Of a DNA stretch of 64,000 bases, positions 25,719-34,462 are shown piece by piece. The position numbers and the translations under genes are program-made. Numbering within the stretch: the first letter of the stretch is position 1; every line of letters begins with the position of its first letter. The notes under the pieces are model-generated. The model was not told the DNA's origin. It did not search any database and saw only the letters and a list, made by a program, of their open reading frames with translations. This DNA is from Nocardia shimofusensis NBRC 100134 (GTDB taxonomy: Bacteria; Actinomycetota; Actinomycetes; Mycobacteriales; Mycobacteriaceae), in contig NZ_BDBT01000003.1 of assembly GCF_001613125.1 (NCBI RefSeq), positions 1-64,000 on the forward strand, given 5' to 3'.

Positions 25719-26269
25719 TGGCGGACAACGAATTCGGCTACACCGCATGGGGCATGGATTGGGTGCGCCTGGCCGAGCCGCTGCACCGCACGCGCCCCGA
25801 ACCGCTGCTGCCCCGCGCCCGCAGTATCGCGCGCAACCACGGGGTCGGCCTCGAGATCGAGGGCAGGATCGTGCGCGCGCACATCCACCGCGGCGGGCAG
25901 GCGTCGGTCAGCCATCTCGAAGTCGAACCGATGCCGCGCACGATCGTCTCGGCGATCGCCGAGATCGTCTCCGACCCCGGACAACTCACCGATGACACCC
26001 ATCGCGCGCTGATCGACGCGGGTATCGCCCTCGCGCCCGTTCTGAGCAGCACCGACTGTTCCTGCTCGGCCCGCACGGCGTACTGCCTGCACGTCTTCGC
26101 CGTGCTGTACTCCCTCGCCCGCCGCGTCGACGAGAATCCGCGGCTGGCATTGGAGTTGCGAGGCTACTTCGATGCGGACCCCCTCGAGGCGAACGTGGAT
26201 GCTCCGCCGCCGCGATGGATACCGCTGCACGCGATCGACCCGACCGGCTACTTCGAGCCGGCCCGGTGA
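25718..26269 (+). CDS. SWIM zinc-finger protein, helicase partner
   Basis: A 183-residue protein with a SWIM zinc finger of the form Cys-x-Cys...Cys-x-His (DCSCSARTAYCLHVFAVLY, ~residues 111-129). The N-terminal half (TAWGMDWVRLAEPL, IARNHGVGLEIEGRIVRAHI) is the conserved domain that accompanies SWIM in proteins paired with SNF2 helicases. The ATG shares one base with the helicase TGA stop (TGATG), so translation is coupled. It is probably a DNA- or protein-binding subunit for the remodeler. Confidence 0.88.
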   Translation: MADNEFGYTAWGMDWVRLAEPLHRTRPEPLLPRARSIARNHGVGLEIEGRIVRAHIHRGGQASVSHLEVEPMPRTIVSAIAEIVSDPGQLTDDTHRALIDAGIALAPVLSSTDCSCSARTAYCLHVFAVLYSLARRVDENPRLALELRGYFDADPLEANVDAPPPRWIPLHAIDPTGYFEPAR

Positions 26270-26275
26270 GGCCGA

Positions 26276-27016
26276 TCAGGCATTGGTGCCGCTGTCGACG
26301 GTGAGCACGGCGCCGGTGATGCTGCGGCCCGATTCACCGGCGAGGAAGGCCACCGCGGCGGCGATGTCGGCGGTGGAACCGAACCGGCCGAGCGCGGTGA
26401 GCCCGACCTGCGCGGACGCGTGATCGCCGGCGGCCGGATTCATGTCGGTGTCGGTCGCGCCGGGCTGCACCAGGTTGACGGTGATGCCGCGCGGGCCGAG
26501 TTCACGGGCGAGCGCCCTGGTGAAGCCGTTGAGAGCGGACTTGCTGAGGTTGTAGAGCGACAGCCCGCCGAAGGGGGCGTGATCGGTGAGATTGGTGCCG
26601 ATGCCGATGATCCGGCCACCCGCGCCCATGTGCTTCAGTGCGGCCTGCGCGGCTACGAAGGCGGCGCGCGCGTGCACGTTCAGCGCCTCGTCCACCTCGT
26701 CGAGGGTGAACTCCTCGAAGGGCTTGCTCGGAAAGATGCCCGCGTTGTTGACCAGGACATCGAGCCCGCCGAACTCGTCGGCGGTCCGGTGCACGGCGGA
26801 TACCACCGCCGCGGCATCGGCGCTGTCGGCGCGGATGGCCGCGGCGCGCCTGCCCAGCGCTCGGATCTCGCCGACGACCGCGGCGGCGGCCGACTCGCCG
26901 TTGCGGTAGGTCACCGCCACGTCGGCGCCCTCGGCCGCCAACTGGCGGGCGATCTGCGCCCCTATTCCTCGACTCCCCCCGGTGACCAGCGCCTTCTTAC
27001 CTTCGAGACCTGCCAT
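26276..27016 (-). CDS. SDR-family NAD(P)-dependent oxidoreductase
   Basis: A 246-residue classical short-chain dehydrogenase/reductase: cofactor loop VTGGSRGIGAQIA (TGxxxGxG, ~12-24), NNAG at ~88-91, active-site Ser in IIGIGTN region and YNLSKSALNGF giving the Tyr-x3-Lys pair (~153-157), then PGATDTDM. Arg38-like residue after strand 2 (TYRNGES) suggests NADP preference. Substrate unknown; related to 3-oxoacyl-ACP reductases. Divergent from a TetR gene with a shared operator, so likely induced by that regulator's ligand. Confidence 0.92.
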   Translation of the reverse strand: MAGLEGKKALVTGGSRGIGAQIARQLAAEGADVAVTYRNGESAAAAVVGEIRALGRRAAAIRADSADAAAVVSAVHRTADEFGGLDVLVNNAGIFPSKPFEEFTLDEVDEALNVHARAAFVAAQAALKHMGAGGRIIGIGTNLTDHAPFGGLSLYNLSKSALNGFTRALARELGPRGITVNLVQPGATDTDMNPAAGDHASAQVGLTALGRFGSTADIAAAVAFLAGESGRSITGAVLTVDSGTNA

Positions 27017-27033
27017 CGCCGACCCTTTCTTAT

Positions 27034-27055
27034 TTTTGTATCGATCACTACAAAA
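27034..27055. promoter_or_regulatory. TetR operator between SDR and TetR genes
   Basis: TTTTGTA (27034-27040) and TACAAAA (27049-27055) form a perfect inverted repeat with an 8-nt spacer, AT-rich in a GC-rich context, 18 bp from the SDR start. It fits an operator for the divergent TetR regulator, controlling both genes. Confidence 0.6.
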
Positions 27056-27126
27056 GTATCTGATCTCATGAGGTGCCGCTGAGTCAAGCGGTATCTTCAG
27101 TCGGTCGGTACAGAAAGGAGCTCGGC

Positions 27127-27723
27127 GTGGCCAACCGTGGACGTCCCCGCGCCTTCGACCGGACCGAGGCGCTGCGTCGGGCCATGGAGGTGTTCTGGGA
27201 ACACGGCTACGAGGCCACCTCGATGAGCGACCTGACCGCCGCGATGGGCATCAACTCGCCCAGCCTCTACGCCGCCTTCGGCGACAAGGAGGCTCTCTTC
27301 CGGGCCGCGATCGAGTTGTACGGCAGCACATTCGGCAGTTACACCGCCCGCGCCCTGAGTGAGCAGCAGACCGCGCGGGCCGCCGTCGAGACGATGCTGC
27401 GCGACAACGTCCGCGTCTACACCCGCGCGGACGTGCCCCACGGTTGCATGGTCGTGCTCGCCGGATCGGCATACACGACACGCAATTCCGGTGTCCGCGA
27501 CTTCCTGTCGGATAAACGCCGACAGACGAACGAGGACATCAGGCAGCGGCTCGAACGCGGAATCCGCGACGGTGATCTACCCGCCGGGACCGACACCGCC
27601 GCACTGGCGCGCTTCTACACCACGGTCCTCTACGGCCTGTCCGTCCAGGCCAGGGACGGCGCGGCGCCGGAGGAACTCGATGCCGCCGTCGACTGCGCGC
27701 TGACCGCCTGGCCGTCGAGCTGA
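27127..27723 (+). CDS. TetR/AcrR-family regulator of the adjacent SDR gene
   Basis: A 198-residue TetR: HTH in residues ~8-55 (RTEALRRAMEVFWEHGYEATSM, LTAAMGINSPSLYAAFG) with the recognition helix SPSLYAAF typical of the AcrR/ComR-like subgroup, then a C-terminal ligand domain with DVPHGCMVVLAGSA. The GTG at 27127 is chosen because AAAGGAG lies 6 nt upstream; the frame is open to 27073 without such support. Divergent from the SDR with an inverted repeat between. Confidence 0.9.
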   Translation: MANRGRPRAFDRTEALRRAMEVFWEHGYEATSMSDLTAAMGINSPSLYAAFGDKEALFRAAIELYGSTFGSYTARALSEQQTARAAVETMLRDNVRVYTRADVPHGCMVVLAGSAYTTRNSGVRDFLSDKRRQTNEDIRQRLERGIRDGDLPAGTDTAALARFYTTVLYGLSVQARDGAAPEELDAAVDCALTAWPSS

Positions 27724-27841
27724 CCAGCCCAGACACGGGATTTTCCTGCGCTACGAGCCACCTGCCAGCGACCCTGCGCCGCCGCTCCGGAACCTCGGTT
27801 CGGCACTCGCTCACCGCGCGGGGCGCATCTGCGGGTCGTGA

Positions 27842-29581
27842 TCACCGACGACGCAGAGCGGCGATCCGGTCGTGCAACTGCTCGGCGGAGGCCAATGCCG
27901 TCGGCGGACCACCGCATTCGCGCCGCAACTCGCCGTGGATGACGCCGTGCGGTTTGCCGGTGCGGTGGTGGTGCATGGCGACCAGGCTGTTGAGCTCGCG
28001 GCGCAACTCGCCCAGTCGATCGGCGGTGGCGACCCGCTCGGTCGCCGCGGCGACGGCGGGGCCCGCGACCGGCTGCGGCGCCGACAGGGCCGAGCGTTCG
28101 GCGACCTGCTTGGACTGACGCTCGCGGAGCAGGGCGCGCATCTGGTCGGCGTCGAGCAGGCCGGGGATGCCCAGGTAGTCGGCCTCCTCGTCGCTGCCCG
28201 CGAAGGTGGCGGTGCCGAACGAGTCACCGTCGTAGATCACCTGGTCGAGTTCGGCGTCGGCGGCCAGAGCGACGAACTTGCGCTCCTCCTCGCCCGGCTC
28301 GTCCTTCTGCTTGGCCGCGTCGATGAGCAGTTCGTCGTCGAGGCCGTTCTTCTCCCGGTGCGGCTTGCCGATGACATGGTCACGTTGCAGTTCCAGCTGC
28401 GCGGCCAGGTCGAGCAGCACCGGCACCGACGGCAGGAACACACTGGCGGTCTCCCCCTGCCGCCGGGCACGCACGAACCGGCCGATCGCCTGCGCGAAGT
28501 ACAGCGGGGTCGCCGCGCTGGTCGCGTAGACACCGACGGCCAGGCGCGGTACGTCGACGCCCTCGGACACCATGCGCACCGCGACCATCCACGGCGTGGT
28601 GCTCTCGCTGAACTCGGCGATGCGTTTGGACGAGCTCGGGTCGTCGGACAGCACGAGGGTGGGTTTGGTCCCGCTGATGTGTTCGAGCAATTCGGCGTAG
28701 TCGCGGGCGCGTTCCTGATCGGTGGCGATCACCAGACCACCCGCGTCGGCCATGCCGGATTCGCGTTTCTGCCGCAGCCGGATGTCGGCGGCGCGCAGGA
28801 CCGCGGAGATCCAGTCACCCGCCGGATCGAGGGCGGTGCGCCAGGCTCGGGCGGTCTGTTCGGGGCTGAGCGGCTCGCCCAGACGCGCGGAGTGCTCCTC
28901 CCCCGCACTGTCGCGCCAGTGCGCGTCACCGGAGTAGGCCAGGAACACCACCGGGCGCACGACGCCGTCGGCCAACGCCTCGGCATAGCCGTAGGTGTGG
29001 TCGGCGCGCGATTTCGGGAACCCGGATTCGTCGGGTTCGTAGGTGACGAAAGGGATCTGGCTGTCGTCGGAGCGGAACGGCGTACCGGTCAGCGCCAGCC
29101 TGCGGGTCGCGTCGCCGAACGCCTCGGCCGTCGCCTCGCCCCAGCTCTTGGCATCGCCCGCATGGTGGATCTCGTCGAGGATCACCAGCGTGCGGCGGTT
29201 CTCGGTGCGCACCCGGTGCCGAGTGGGATGGGCGGCGACCTGTGCGTAGGTGACGACGACGCCGTGGTAGTCGCCGGAGGTGCCGCCCGTGGAGTTGGAG
29301 AAGCGCGAGTCGAGCTGGATGCCGTTGCGCACCGCGGAGGCCGCCCACTGATGCTTGAGGTGCTCGGTGGGCGCGACCACGGTCACCTGATCCACCGTGC
29401 GATCAGCCAGCAACTCCGCGGCGACCCGCAGGGCGAAGGTGGTCTTACCGGCCCCGGGGGTAGCCACCGCGAGGAAGTCGCGCGGCTTGGTGGCCAGGTA
29501 CTTGGTCAGGGCTCGTCGCTGCCATGCGCGGAGGGAGCCACCACCCGAACTCCTCGCCGCGCCACCTTCCGAACCTGTCAC
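27842..29581 (-). CDS. DEAD/DEAH-box helicase (XPB/restriction-type SF2)
   Basis: A 579-residue SF2 helicase: LRAWQRRAL (Q region), motif I ATPGAGKTTFALRV (~44-57), motif Ia VVAPTEHLKHQW, motif II ILDEIHHAGD (DEIH), motif III LTGTPFRSD; the second lobe has LVIATDQERARDYAELL, VRMVSEGVDVPRL (V) and AQAIGRFVRARR (VI). The C-terminus (~470-579) carries no recognised domain. The ATG-less 5' end: GTG 29581 starts VTGSEGGAARSSGGG just before the helicase core; the frame extends further but becomes Arg/Pro-rich. Role unknown; such helicases sit in DNA repair or defence. Divergent from the YihY gene. Confidence 0.88.
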   Translation of the reverse strand: MTGSEGGAARSSGGGSLRAWQRRALTKYLATKPRDFLAVATPGAGKTTFALRVAAELLADRTVDQVTVVAPTEHLKHQWAASAVRNGIQLDSRFSNSTGGTSGDYHGVVVTYAQVAAHPTRHRVRTENRRTLVILDEIHHAGDAKSWGEATAEAFGDATRRLALTGTPFRSDDSQIPFVTYEPDESGFPKSRADHTYGYAEALADGVVRPVVFLAYSGDAHWRDSAGEEHSARLGEPLSPEQTARAWRTALDPAGDWISAVLRAADIRLRQKRESGMADAGGLVIATDQERARDYAELLEHISGTKPTLVLSDDPSSSKRIAEFSESTTPWMVAVRMVSEGVDVPRLAVGVYATSAATPLYFAQAIGRFVRARRQGETASVFLPSVPVLLDLAAQLELQRDHVIGKPHREKNGLDDELLIDAAKQKDEPGEEERKFVALAADAELDQVIYDGDSFGTATFAGSDEEADYLGIPGLLDADQMRALLRERQSKQVAERSALSAPQPVAGPAVAAATERVATADRLGELRRELNSLVAMHHHRTGKPHGVIHGELRRECGGPPTALASAEQLHDRIAALRRR

Positions 29582-29757
29582 GGCAATGACAGTAGCGGCC
29601 CGCGGCGGCGACTCGCCAAACCGACTCGGCAGCGTCACAGCGATTCGCGCCGGCCTGCGACGAGCGTCACAGACCCGCGCGGACGCACCGCCTGCCACCG
29701 ACACGGAACCACCGTGGCCCGGCGCACCGGCACCGAGTGCGGGATGCTGTAAGCACC

Positions 29758-31002
29758 ATGAACGACGACAGCCCGCTATCCGAAGCACTCGCTGTGACCC
29801 CGGAGGTCCACGGCGGCGGTGCGGGCGCGCCCACACCGGGGGCCGGACGCCTCAGCACCCGGCTCCGGCACGCGGGCAGGCAGACGCGCAGAGTGGCGGT
29901 CCGGGTGGCGGTCAAGGCGTGGGGCGATTCGATCTTCGCCAAGGCGGCGACAGCGGCGTTCTGGCAAACCTTGTCCCTGGCGCCGCTACTGCTGGGGCTG
30001 CTCGGCAGCCTCGGCTATGTGGGCGGCTGGTTCGGGCCCGACACCGTCGAGATCGTCGAATCGAAGATCCTTGCCTTCAGCCGGGATCTGTTCAGCGAAG
30101 CGGTGGTAACCGAACTCATCGAGCCGACCGTGACCGATGTGCTCGGGCAGGGGCGCGGCGCGGTGGTCTCGTTCGGCTTCGTGTTGTCGCTGTGGGCGGG
30201 TTCCTCGGCGATGGCGACCTTCGTCGACGCCATCGTGGAGGCCCACGATCAGCAGGACGCCAGGCACCCGGTGTGGCAGCGGGTGTACGCGCTGCTGCTG
30301 TACGTGCAATTCCTGATCGCCGCGGTGTTCATCCTGCCGCTGGTGGCGCTGGGACCTCAGCTGATCGGGCGGATCCTGCCGGGTTCCTGGCGCGAACCGG
30401 GCCTGCGACTGATCGACTCGTTCTACTACCCGGCGGTCGGACTACTGCTGATCGTGGGTCTGACCACGTTGTACAAGTCGGCGCTGCACAAGTCGCTGCC
30501 GTGGCATCGGCTCTTCGGCGGGGCACTGGTGGCGGGTGTGTTCTTCATGACGGCCAGCGAAGGGCTGCGACGCTACCTGTCCTGGATCACCGGGACGGGC
30601 GTCAGCTACGGCGCGCTGGCCACCCCCATCGCCTTTCTGCTGTTCACGTTCTTCCTGGGCTTCGCGGTGGTGCTCGGCGCGGAGTTCAACGCCACGGTGC
30701 AGGAGTTCTGGCCCGCGCGCGCCACCCGTCTCGAGCAGATGCGGGAGTGGCTGAGCAATCAGGTGCGCGGGGACAGCGGCCCGACGCAGGACGAGCGCGG
30801 CTGGGCGATCCCCAGCGAGGCCGACAGTGAATCGGCGGACGTCGACGGCTCGCGGCGCAGCGACGAACCGGGCGAGTGCGCACCGGACGTCACGAACAGC
30901 CGGACCTCCGACGCGATCACCGGGCGGGCGGCGGACGAGGTCGCTGTCGGCCCGGCCACGCGGGGCGACGAGCCGACGAGGTCGCTCCCCAGCGCGGGCT
31001 GA
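29758..31002 (+). CDS. YihY/BrkB-family integral membrane protein
   Basis: A 414-residue protein with six membrane segments in the BrkB/YihY pattern (residues ~60-305; FAKAATAAFWQTLSLAPLLLG, VVSFGFVLSLWAGSSAMATF, VYALLLYVQFLIAAVFILPL, GALATPIAFLLFTFFLGF). A charged ~110-residue cytosolic tail rich in Asp/Ser/Arg follows. The family is widespread with an unsettled function; it is not a ribonuclease despite old names. Start ATG 29758. Corresponds to Rv2707 by neighbourhood (next to DUF3039 and DUF3099 genes). Confidence 0.88.
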   Translation: MNDDSPLSEALAVTPEVHGGGAGAPTPGAGRLSTRLRHAGRQTRRVAVRVAVKAWGDSIFAKAATAAFWQTLSLAPLLLGLLGSLGYVGGWFGPDTVEIVESKILAFSRDLFSEAVVTELIEPTVTDVLGQGRGAVVSFGFVLSLWAGSSAMATFVDAIVEAHDQQDARHPVWQRVYALLLYVQFLIAAVFILPLVALGPQLIGRILPGSWREPGLRLIDSFYYPAVGLLLIVGLTTLYKSALHKSLPWHRLFGGALVAGVFFMTASEGLRRYLSWITGTGVSYGALATPIAFLLFTFFLGFAVVLGAEFNATVQEFWPARATRLEQMREWLSNQVRGDSGPTQDERGWAIPSEADSESADVDGSRRSDEPGECAPDVTNSRTSDAITGRAADEVAVGPATRGDEPTRSLPSAG

Positions 31003-31015
31003 GGGACCGCGACGG

Positions 31016-31264
31016 TCAGTCGCCGCCCTTGCGCAGGGTCTCGTAGACCTTCTTGCAGTCCGGGCACACCGGCGAACCGGGCTTGGGCGAGCGGGTCACC
31101 GGGAAGACCTCGCCGCACAGCGCGACCACCATGGTGCCCATGACAGCGCTCTCGGCGATCTTGTTCTTCTTCACATAGTGGAAGAACTTGGGGACATCGT
31201 CGCCCGTCGTCTCGTCGGTGCTCGTATCCGGGCGAGCCAGGGTATCGGTACTCACGGCATCCAT
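31016..31264 (-). CDS. DUF3039 family protein
   Basis: An 82-residue protein of unknown function. The conserved block is KFFHYVKKNKIAESAVMG, VVALCGEVFPVTRSPKPGS and VCPDCKKVYETLRKG; one Cys plus a Cys-x2-Cys pair suggests a zinc ribbon. Convergent with yihY with 13 bp between stops. Corresponds to Rv2708c by order. Confidence 0.88.
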   Translation of the reverse strand: MDAVSTDTLARPDTSTDETTGDDVPKFFHYVKKNKIAESAVMGTMVVALCGEVFPVTRSPKPGSPVCPDCKKVYETLRKGGD

Positions 31265-31404
31265 GATGCCGCATGGCCGCCCGCCCGGCACAACACCACC
31301 GCCCGGCACGAATCCCGCGAGGCGCGACCACCACGGCCGACGCGCACCGGGTCGATCCGACCTCGGGGTGTCGCGGACAAGCCCGGAGTGCAAGACTCGT
31401 AGGT

Positions 31405-31830
31405 ATGCAGCAGCACGGCGACGCTCCCGACGCCGACGGCGGCCGCGGCGATCGCCGCGACACCTCGGCGGCTTCTTCCCGATCCAAGGGCTATTTCCCG
31501 AAAGGCGACTTCCCGGGCAACGAACACCGCCGTGCCGCGCTCATCACCGAGGCCGCGCCGTCGCTGGAGGATCAGCATCGCTCGCGGGTGCGCCGCTACA
31601 CGATCCTGATGGCGATCCGCATCCCGGCGCTGATCCTGGCCGCGGTCGCCTACAGCCTCTGGGGTAGCGCGCTGATCTCGCTGCTCATCATCGGCGCGTC
31701 CATTCCGCTGCCGTGGGTGGCGGTGCTCATCGCCAACGACCGCCCGCCGCGCCGCCGCGACGAGCCCAGCCGCTGGGACCGGCCGCGCCCCGCGCTCGAG
31801 GCGCGCACGCACGACGCCATCGACGGCTGA
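31405..31830 (+). CDS. DUF3099 family membrane protein
   Basis: A 141-residue protein: a polar ~50-residue N-terminus, then two membrane segments (MAIRIPALILAAVAYSLWG and ALISLLIIGASIPLPWVAVL, ~residues 69-107) and a short Arg/Pro-rich tail. The DUF3099 signature ALITEAAPSLEDQHRSRVRRY precedes the first segment. Corresponds to Rv2709. The glyoxalase-like gene starts 13 nt after its stop and may be co-transcribed. Confidence 0.85.
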   Translation: MQQHGDAPDADGGRGDRRDTSAASSRSKGYFPKGDFPGNEHRRAALITEAAPSLEDQHRSRVRRYTILMAIRIPALILAAVAYSLWGSALISLLIIGASIPLPWVAVLIANDRPPRRRDEPSRWDRPRPALEARTHDAIDG

Positions 31831-31843
31831 GTCCGGCGCACGC

Positions 31844-32584
31844 ATGATTCGATGGGTCTGGACGTTCATCGATCGTCCCGAGGACCGGTTCGAATCCTGT
31901 CTGCGGTTCTGGTCCACCATCACCGGCACCACGCCCTCGCCCCGGCGCGGTGAGCACGCCGAGTTCCTCACCTTGCTGCCCGGCCCGGCCCACGGTACGA
32001 GCGCGGCGATCAAGATGCAGTCGGTCGGCGGCGCCGGCGGCACCCACCTCGATCTCGATGTCGAGGACATCCCCGCCGCGCGGAGCGCAGCCCTGGCCCT
32101 GGGCGCCGTCCCGGTCGCCGACCATCCCGACTACACGGTTCTGCGCTCCCCCGGCGGTCTGCTGTTCTGCCTCACCCCCGCCGCGCCCGAGGCCGGCACG
32201 CCCGCCCCTGCGGTCGACGCCCCCGACAGCACCCGTTCCCGGCTGGACCAGATCTGCGTGGACATCGGCACGAGTGATCACCCCCGCGAAAGCGCCTTCT
32301 GGCGGGATTTGACCGGATGGGCGCACACCACGGGCAGGCGCCCCGAGTTCTCCCGCCTGCGCGCCGGCGCGCCCATGCCGGTGTCGCTGCTGCTGCAACG
32401 CCTGGACGAGGACCGGCCGACAGGCGCACACATCGATCTGTCGTCCAGCGATATCCAGGCGACCGCCACTTGGCACGAATCCCTCGGCGCTCGCGTGGTC
32501 GCGCGCTTCGAACACTGGATCGTGCTGCACGACCCGGCGGGCGTGGCGTACTGCGTGACCGCCCGCGACCCGGACGGCGTCTGA
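31844..32584 (+). CDS. VOC-family glyoxalase/bleomycin-resistance-like protein, two-domain
   Basis: A 246-residue protein with two VOC domains in tandem, ~1-115 (IRWVWTFIDRPEDRFESCLRFWSTITG, GGTHLDLDVEDI, VLRSPGGLLFCL) and ~130-240 (DQICVDIGTSDHPRESAFWRDLTGW, GAHIDLSSSDIQATATW, VLHDPAGVAYCV). His-x-Asp in both HLDLDV and HIDLSS suggests metal-type sites. The exact reaction (isomerase, dioxygenase, resistance) cannot be read. Downstream of DUF3099. Confidence 0.85.
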   Translation: MIRWVWTFIDRPEDRFESCLRFWSTITGTTPSPRRGEHAEFLTLLPGPAHGTSAAIKMQSVGGAGGTHLDLDVEDIPAARSAALALGAVPVADHPDYTVLRSPGGLLFCLTPAAPEAGTPAPAVDAPDSTRSRLDQICVDIGTSDHPRESAFWRDLTGWAHTTGRRPEFSRLRAGAPMPVSLLLQRLDEDRPTGAHIDLSSSDIQATATWHESLGARVVARFEHWIVLHDPAGVAYCVTARDPDGV

Positions 32585-32728
32585 ACTCCGGCGCGCGATC
32601 TCCCGCAAGCTGCCCGTCCGCGGCGGCGACACCGGCGGCTGATCGATTCGGTGCAGACCAGCGCGCCGTCTCCGACTGGTACCCGGCCCCTCCGGGAGCG
32701 CTCGCACGGCGGTGGCAGAGTTACCGCT

Positions 32729-34249
32729 GTGCACACCGACCGAACGACCACCGGTTCCCTGCTCACCGCGCTGTGCCCGGATCTGCGCTCGGCGCTGACC
32801 CGGGTGCGTTACGACGCCGACACCCTGCTCGACGTGCTCGGCCCCGACGTGCACGCCGCGCTCGGCCGTTCCGAGCCGGTACCGGTGCGCCGCGCCGCGC
32901 GCGACGCCGGTGACCTCGGCACCCTGATCAGGCTGCTGTTGCTGGGCGACGGAATGCCCGCGCGCGAGGTCGCCGCCGCGCTGGCTCCGCTCGACCTCGA
33001 CCGGGCAGTCGCCGCCGGCCTACTCGAGCGCGACGGCGACGAGGTCAGGGCGGCACTGGACCTACGGCCGTTGGACGCGGGCTCGGGCAACCGCTGGATC
33101 CTGTCCGACCTCGACGACTCGATGCGTCGGCGCACCCTCGCCGAGGACCATGTGCTCGGCGTCGGCCACGCCTCGCTGTCGCTGTTGCGAGCCACCCCGA
33201 CCCGGCCGGTCGGCACGGTACTCGACCTGGGCACCGGCTGCGGCGTGCAGGCGGTGCACGCCGCCTCCTACGCGAACGCGGTCACCGGCACCGATGTGAA
33301 CCCACGCGCCCTGTGGCTGGCCGAGGCCACCGCGGCGCTGAACGGGCTCGACATCGAACTGCTCGAGGGATCGTGGTTCGACCCCGTGGCCGGGCGCCGG
33401 TTCGACCAGGTGGTCGCGAACCCGCCGTTCGTGGTCGGCCCCGCCCGGATCGAACACACCTACCGCGATTCGGGGCTGGCGCTCGACGGCGCCAGCGAAC
33501 TGGTGATCTCCCGGGCGGCGGACCTGCTCGCTCCCGGCGGCACCGCCGCGATGCTGTCGGCCTGGGTGCACGCCGAGGGCGAGGACTGGCGTTCGCGGGT
33601 CTCGTCCTGGCTGCCCGACCACGGTGTCGACGCCTGGATCGTGCAGCGCGATGTCGCCGATCCCGCCCTCTATGTCGGCACCTGGTTGCGTGACGCGGGT
33701 TCGGACCCGCGCGATCCGGCCGCGCAGGCCCGCGCCGAGCAGTGGCTCGACGCTTTCACCGCCGCCGAGGTCGAGGGCATCGGTTTCGGGTTCGTCTATC
33801 TGCGCGCCATCGACGGCCCCAGCGAACTGCTCGCCGAGGAACTCACGCACGGGTTCGACGATCCGCTCGGTGATGAGGCGACCCGGTACTTCGAGCGGTC
33901 GGCCTGGCTGCGCGCCGTCGCCGCCGACCCGGGCGTCGCCTGGTCCTCGCGCTTCGAGGTCGACGCGAACACCGCGCTCGAGCGGGTCAGCCTGCCCGGC
34001 GCGGACGGCTGGCACGAATGCATCGCGCGCCTGCACCGCGGCGACGGCCCCCGCTGGCAGCACGAAGTGGACGAGGCGACCATCTCCTTGGTCGCGGGAA
34101 TGCGACCGGACGGTCTGCCGTTGTACGACGTGGTCGAACTCCTCGCGCTCGCCCGTGGTGCGGACGAGGTATCCGCGGATTTGGCCGCCGATGCGTTGTC
34201 CGTGGTCTGCGGTCTCGTGCGGCACGGTCTCGTCCGGCCGGTTTCCTGA
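32729..34249 (+). CDS. class I SAM-dependent methyltransferase (HemK/PrmC-like, DUF7059 type)
   Basis: A 506-residue methyltransferase: an N-terminal all-helical winged domain (~1-140, often called DUF7059), then a Rossmann methyltransferase with motif I VLDLGTGCGVQAVHAA (~167-182), post-I Asp in GTDVNPRALWLAEA, and motif IV QVVANPPFVVG (NPPF, ~230-240), typical of N6-adenine or glutamine amide methyltransferases. The C-terminal ~170 residues are a further domain (DUF7782 type). Start GTG 32729 at the beginning of the conserved helical domain. Substrate unknown. Upstream neighbour of sigB. Confidence 0.85.
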   Translation: MHTDRTTTGSLLTALCPDLRSALTRVRYDADTLLDVLGPDVHAALGRSEPVPVRRAARDAGDLGTLIRLLLLGDGMPAREVAAALAPLDLDRAVAAGLLERDGDEVRAALDLRPLDAGSGNRWILSDLDDSMRRRTLAEDHVLGVGHASLSLLRATPTRPVGTVLDLGTGCGVQAVHAASYANAVTGTDVNPRALWLAEATAALNGLDIELLEGSWFDPVAGRRFDQVVANPPFVVGPARIEHTYRDSGLALDGASELVISRAADLLAPGGTAAMLSAWVHAEGEDWRSRVSSWLPDHGVDAWIVQRDVADPALYVGTWLRDAGSDPRDPAAQARAEQWLDAFTAAEVEGIGFGFVYLRAIDGPSELLAEELTHGFDDPLGDEATRYFERSAWLRAVAADPGVAWSSRFEVDANTALERVSLPGADGWHECIARLHRGDGPRWQHEVDEATISLVAGMRPDGLPLYDVVELLALARGADEVSADLAADALSVVCGLVRHGLVRPVS

Positions 34250-34401
34250 CGGCCGTACGGGAACAACCGCGGCCGTCACGGCCCGCCGGCGGCGGCGCAG
34301 GCACCGGACTCCGGCGTGGGTTCCCGATCGGGCGTTCTCAGGAACTTCTCAGATGCTGCGCGAAAACCCGCAGCTCAGAGCTGTTTATCACACTGGGAGC
34401 G

Positions 34402-34428
34402 GGGAACTTTCTCTTTGTCGGGTCCGTT
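34402..34428 (+). promoter_or_regulatory. ECF-type (SigE/SigH-like) promoter of sigB
   Basis: GGGAAC (34402-34407) and CGTT (34425-34428) are separated by 17 nt, the classic GGAAC-N16/17-CGTT signature of SigE/SigH-type ECF promoters. The predicted transcript starts about 25 nt before the sigB ATG, leaving room for the AGGAGG ribosome-binding site. In mycobacteria sigB is transcribed by SigE and SigH from an equivalent promoter. Confidence 0.75.
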
Positions 34429-34462
34429 GATCGGATGAGACACCACCGACAGGAGGCAAGTC

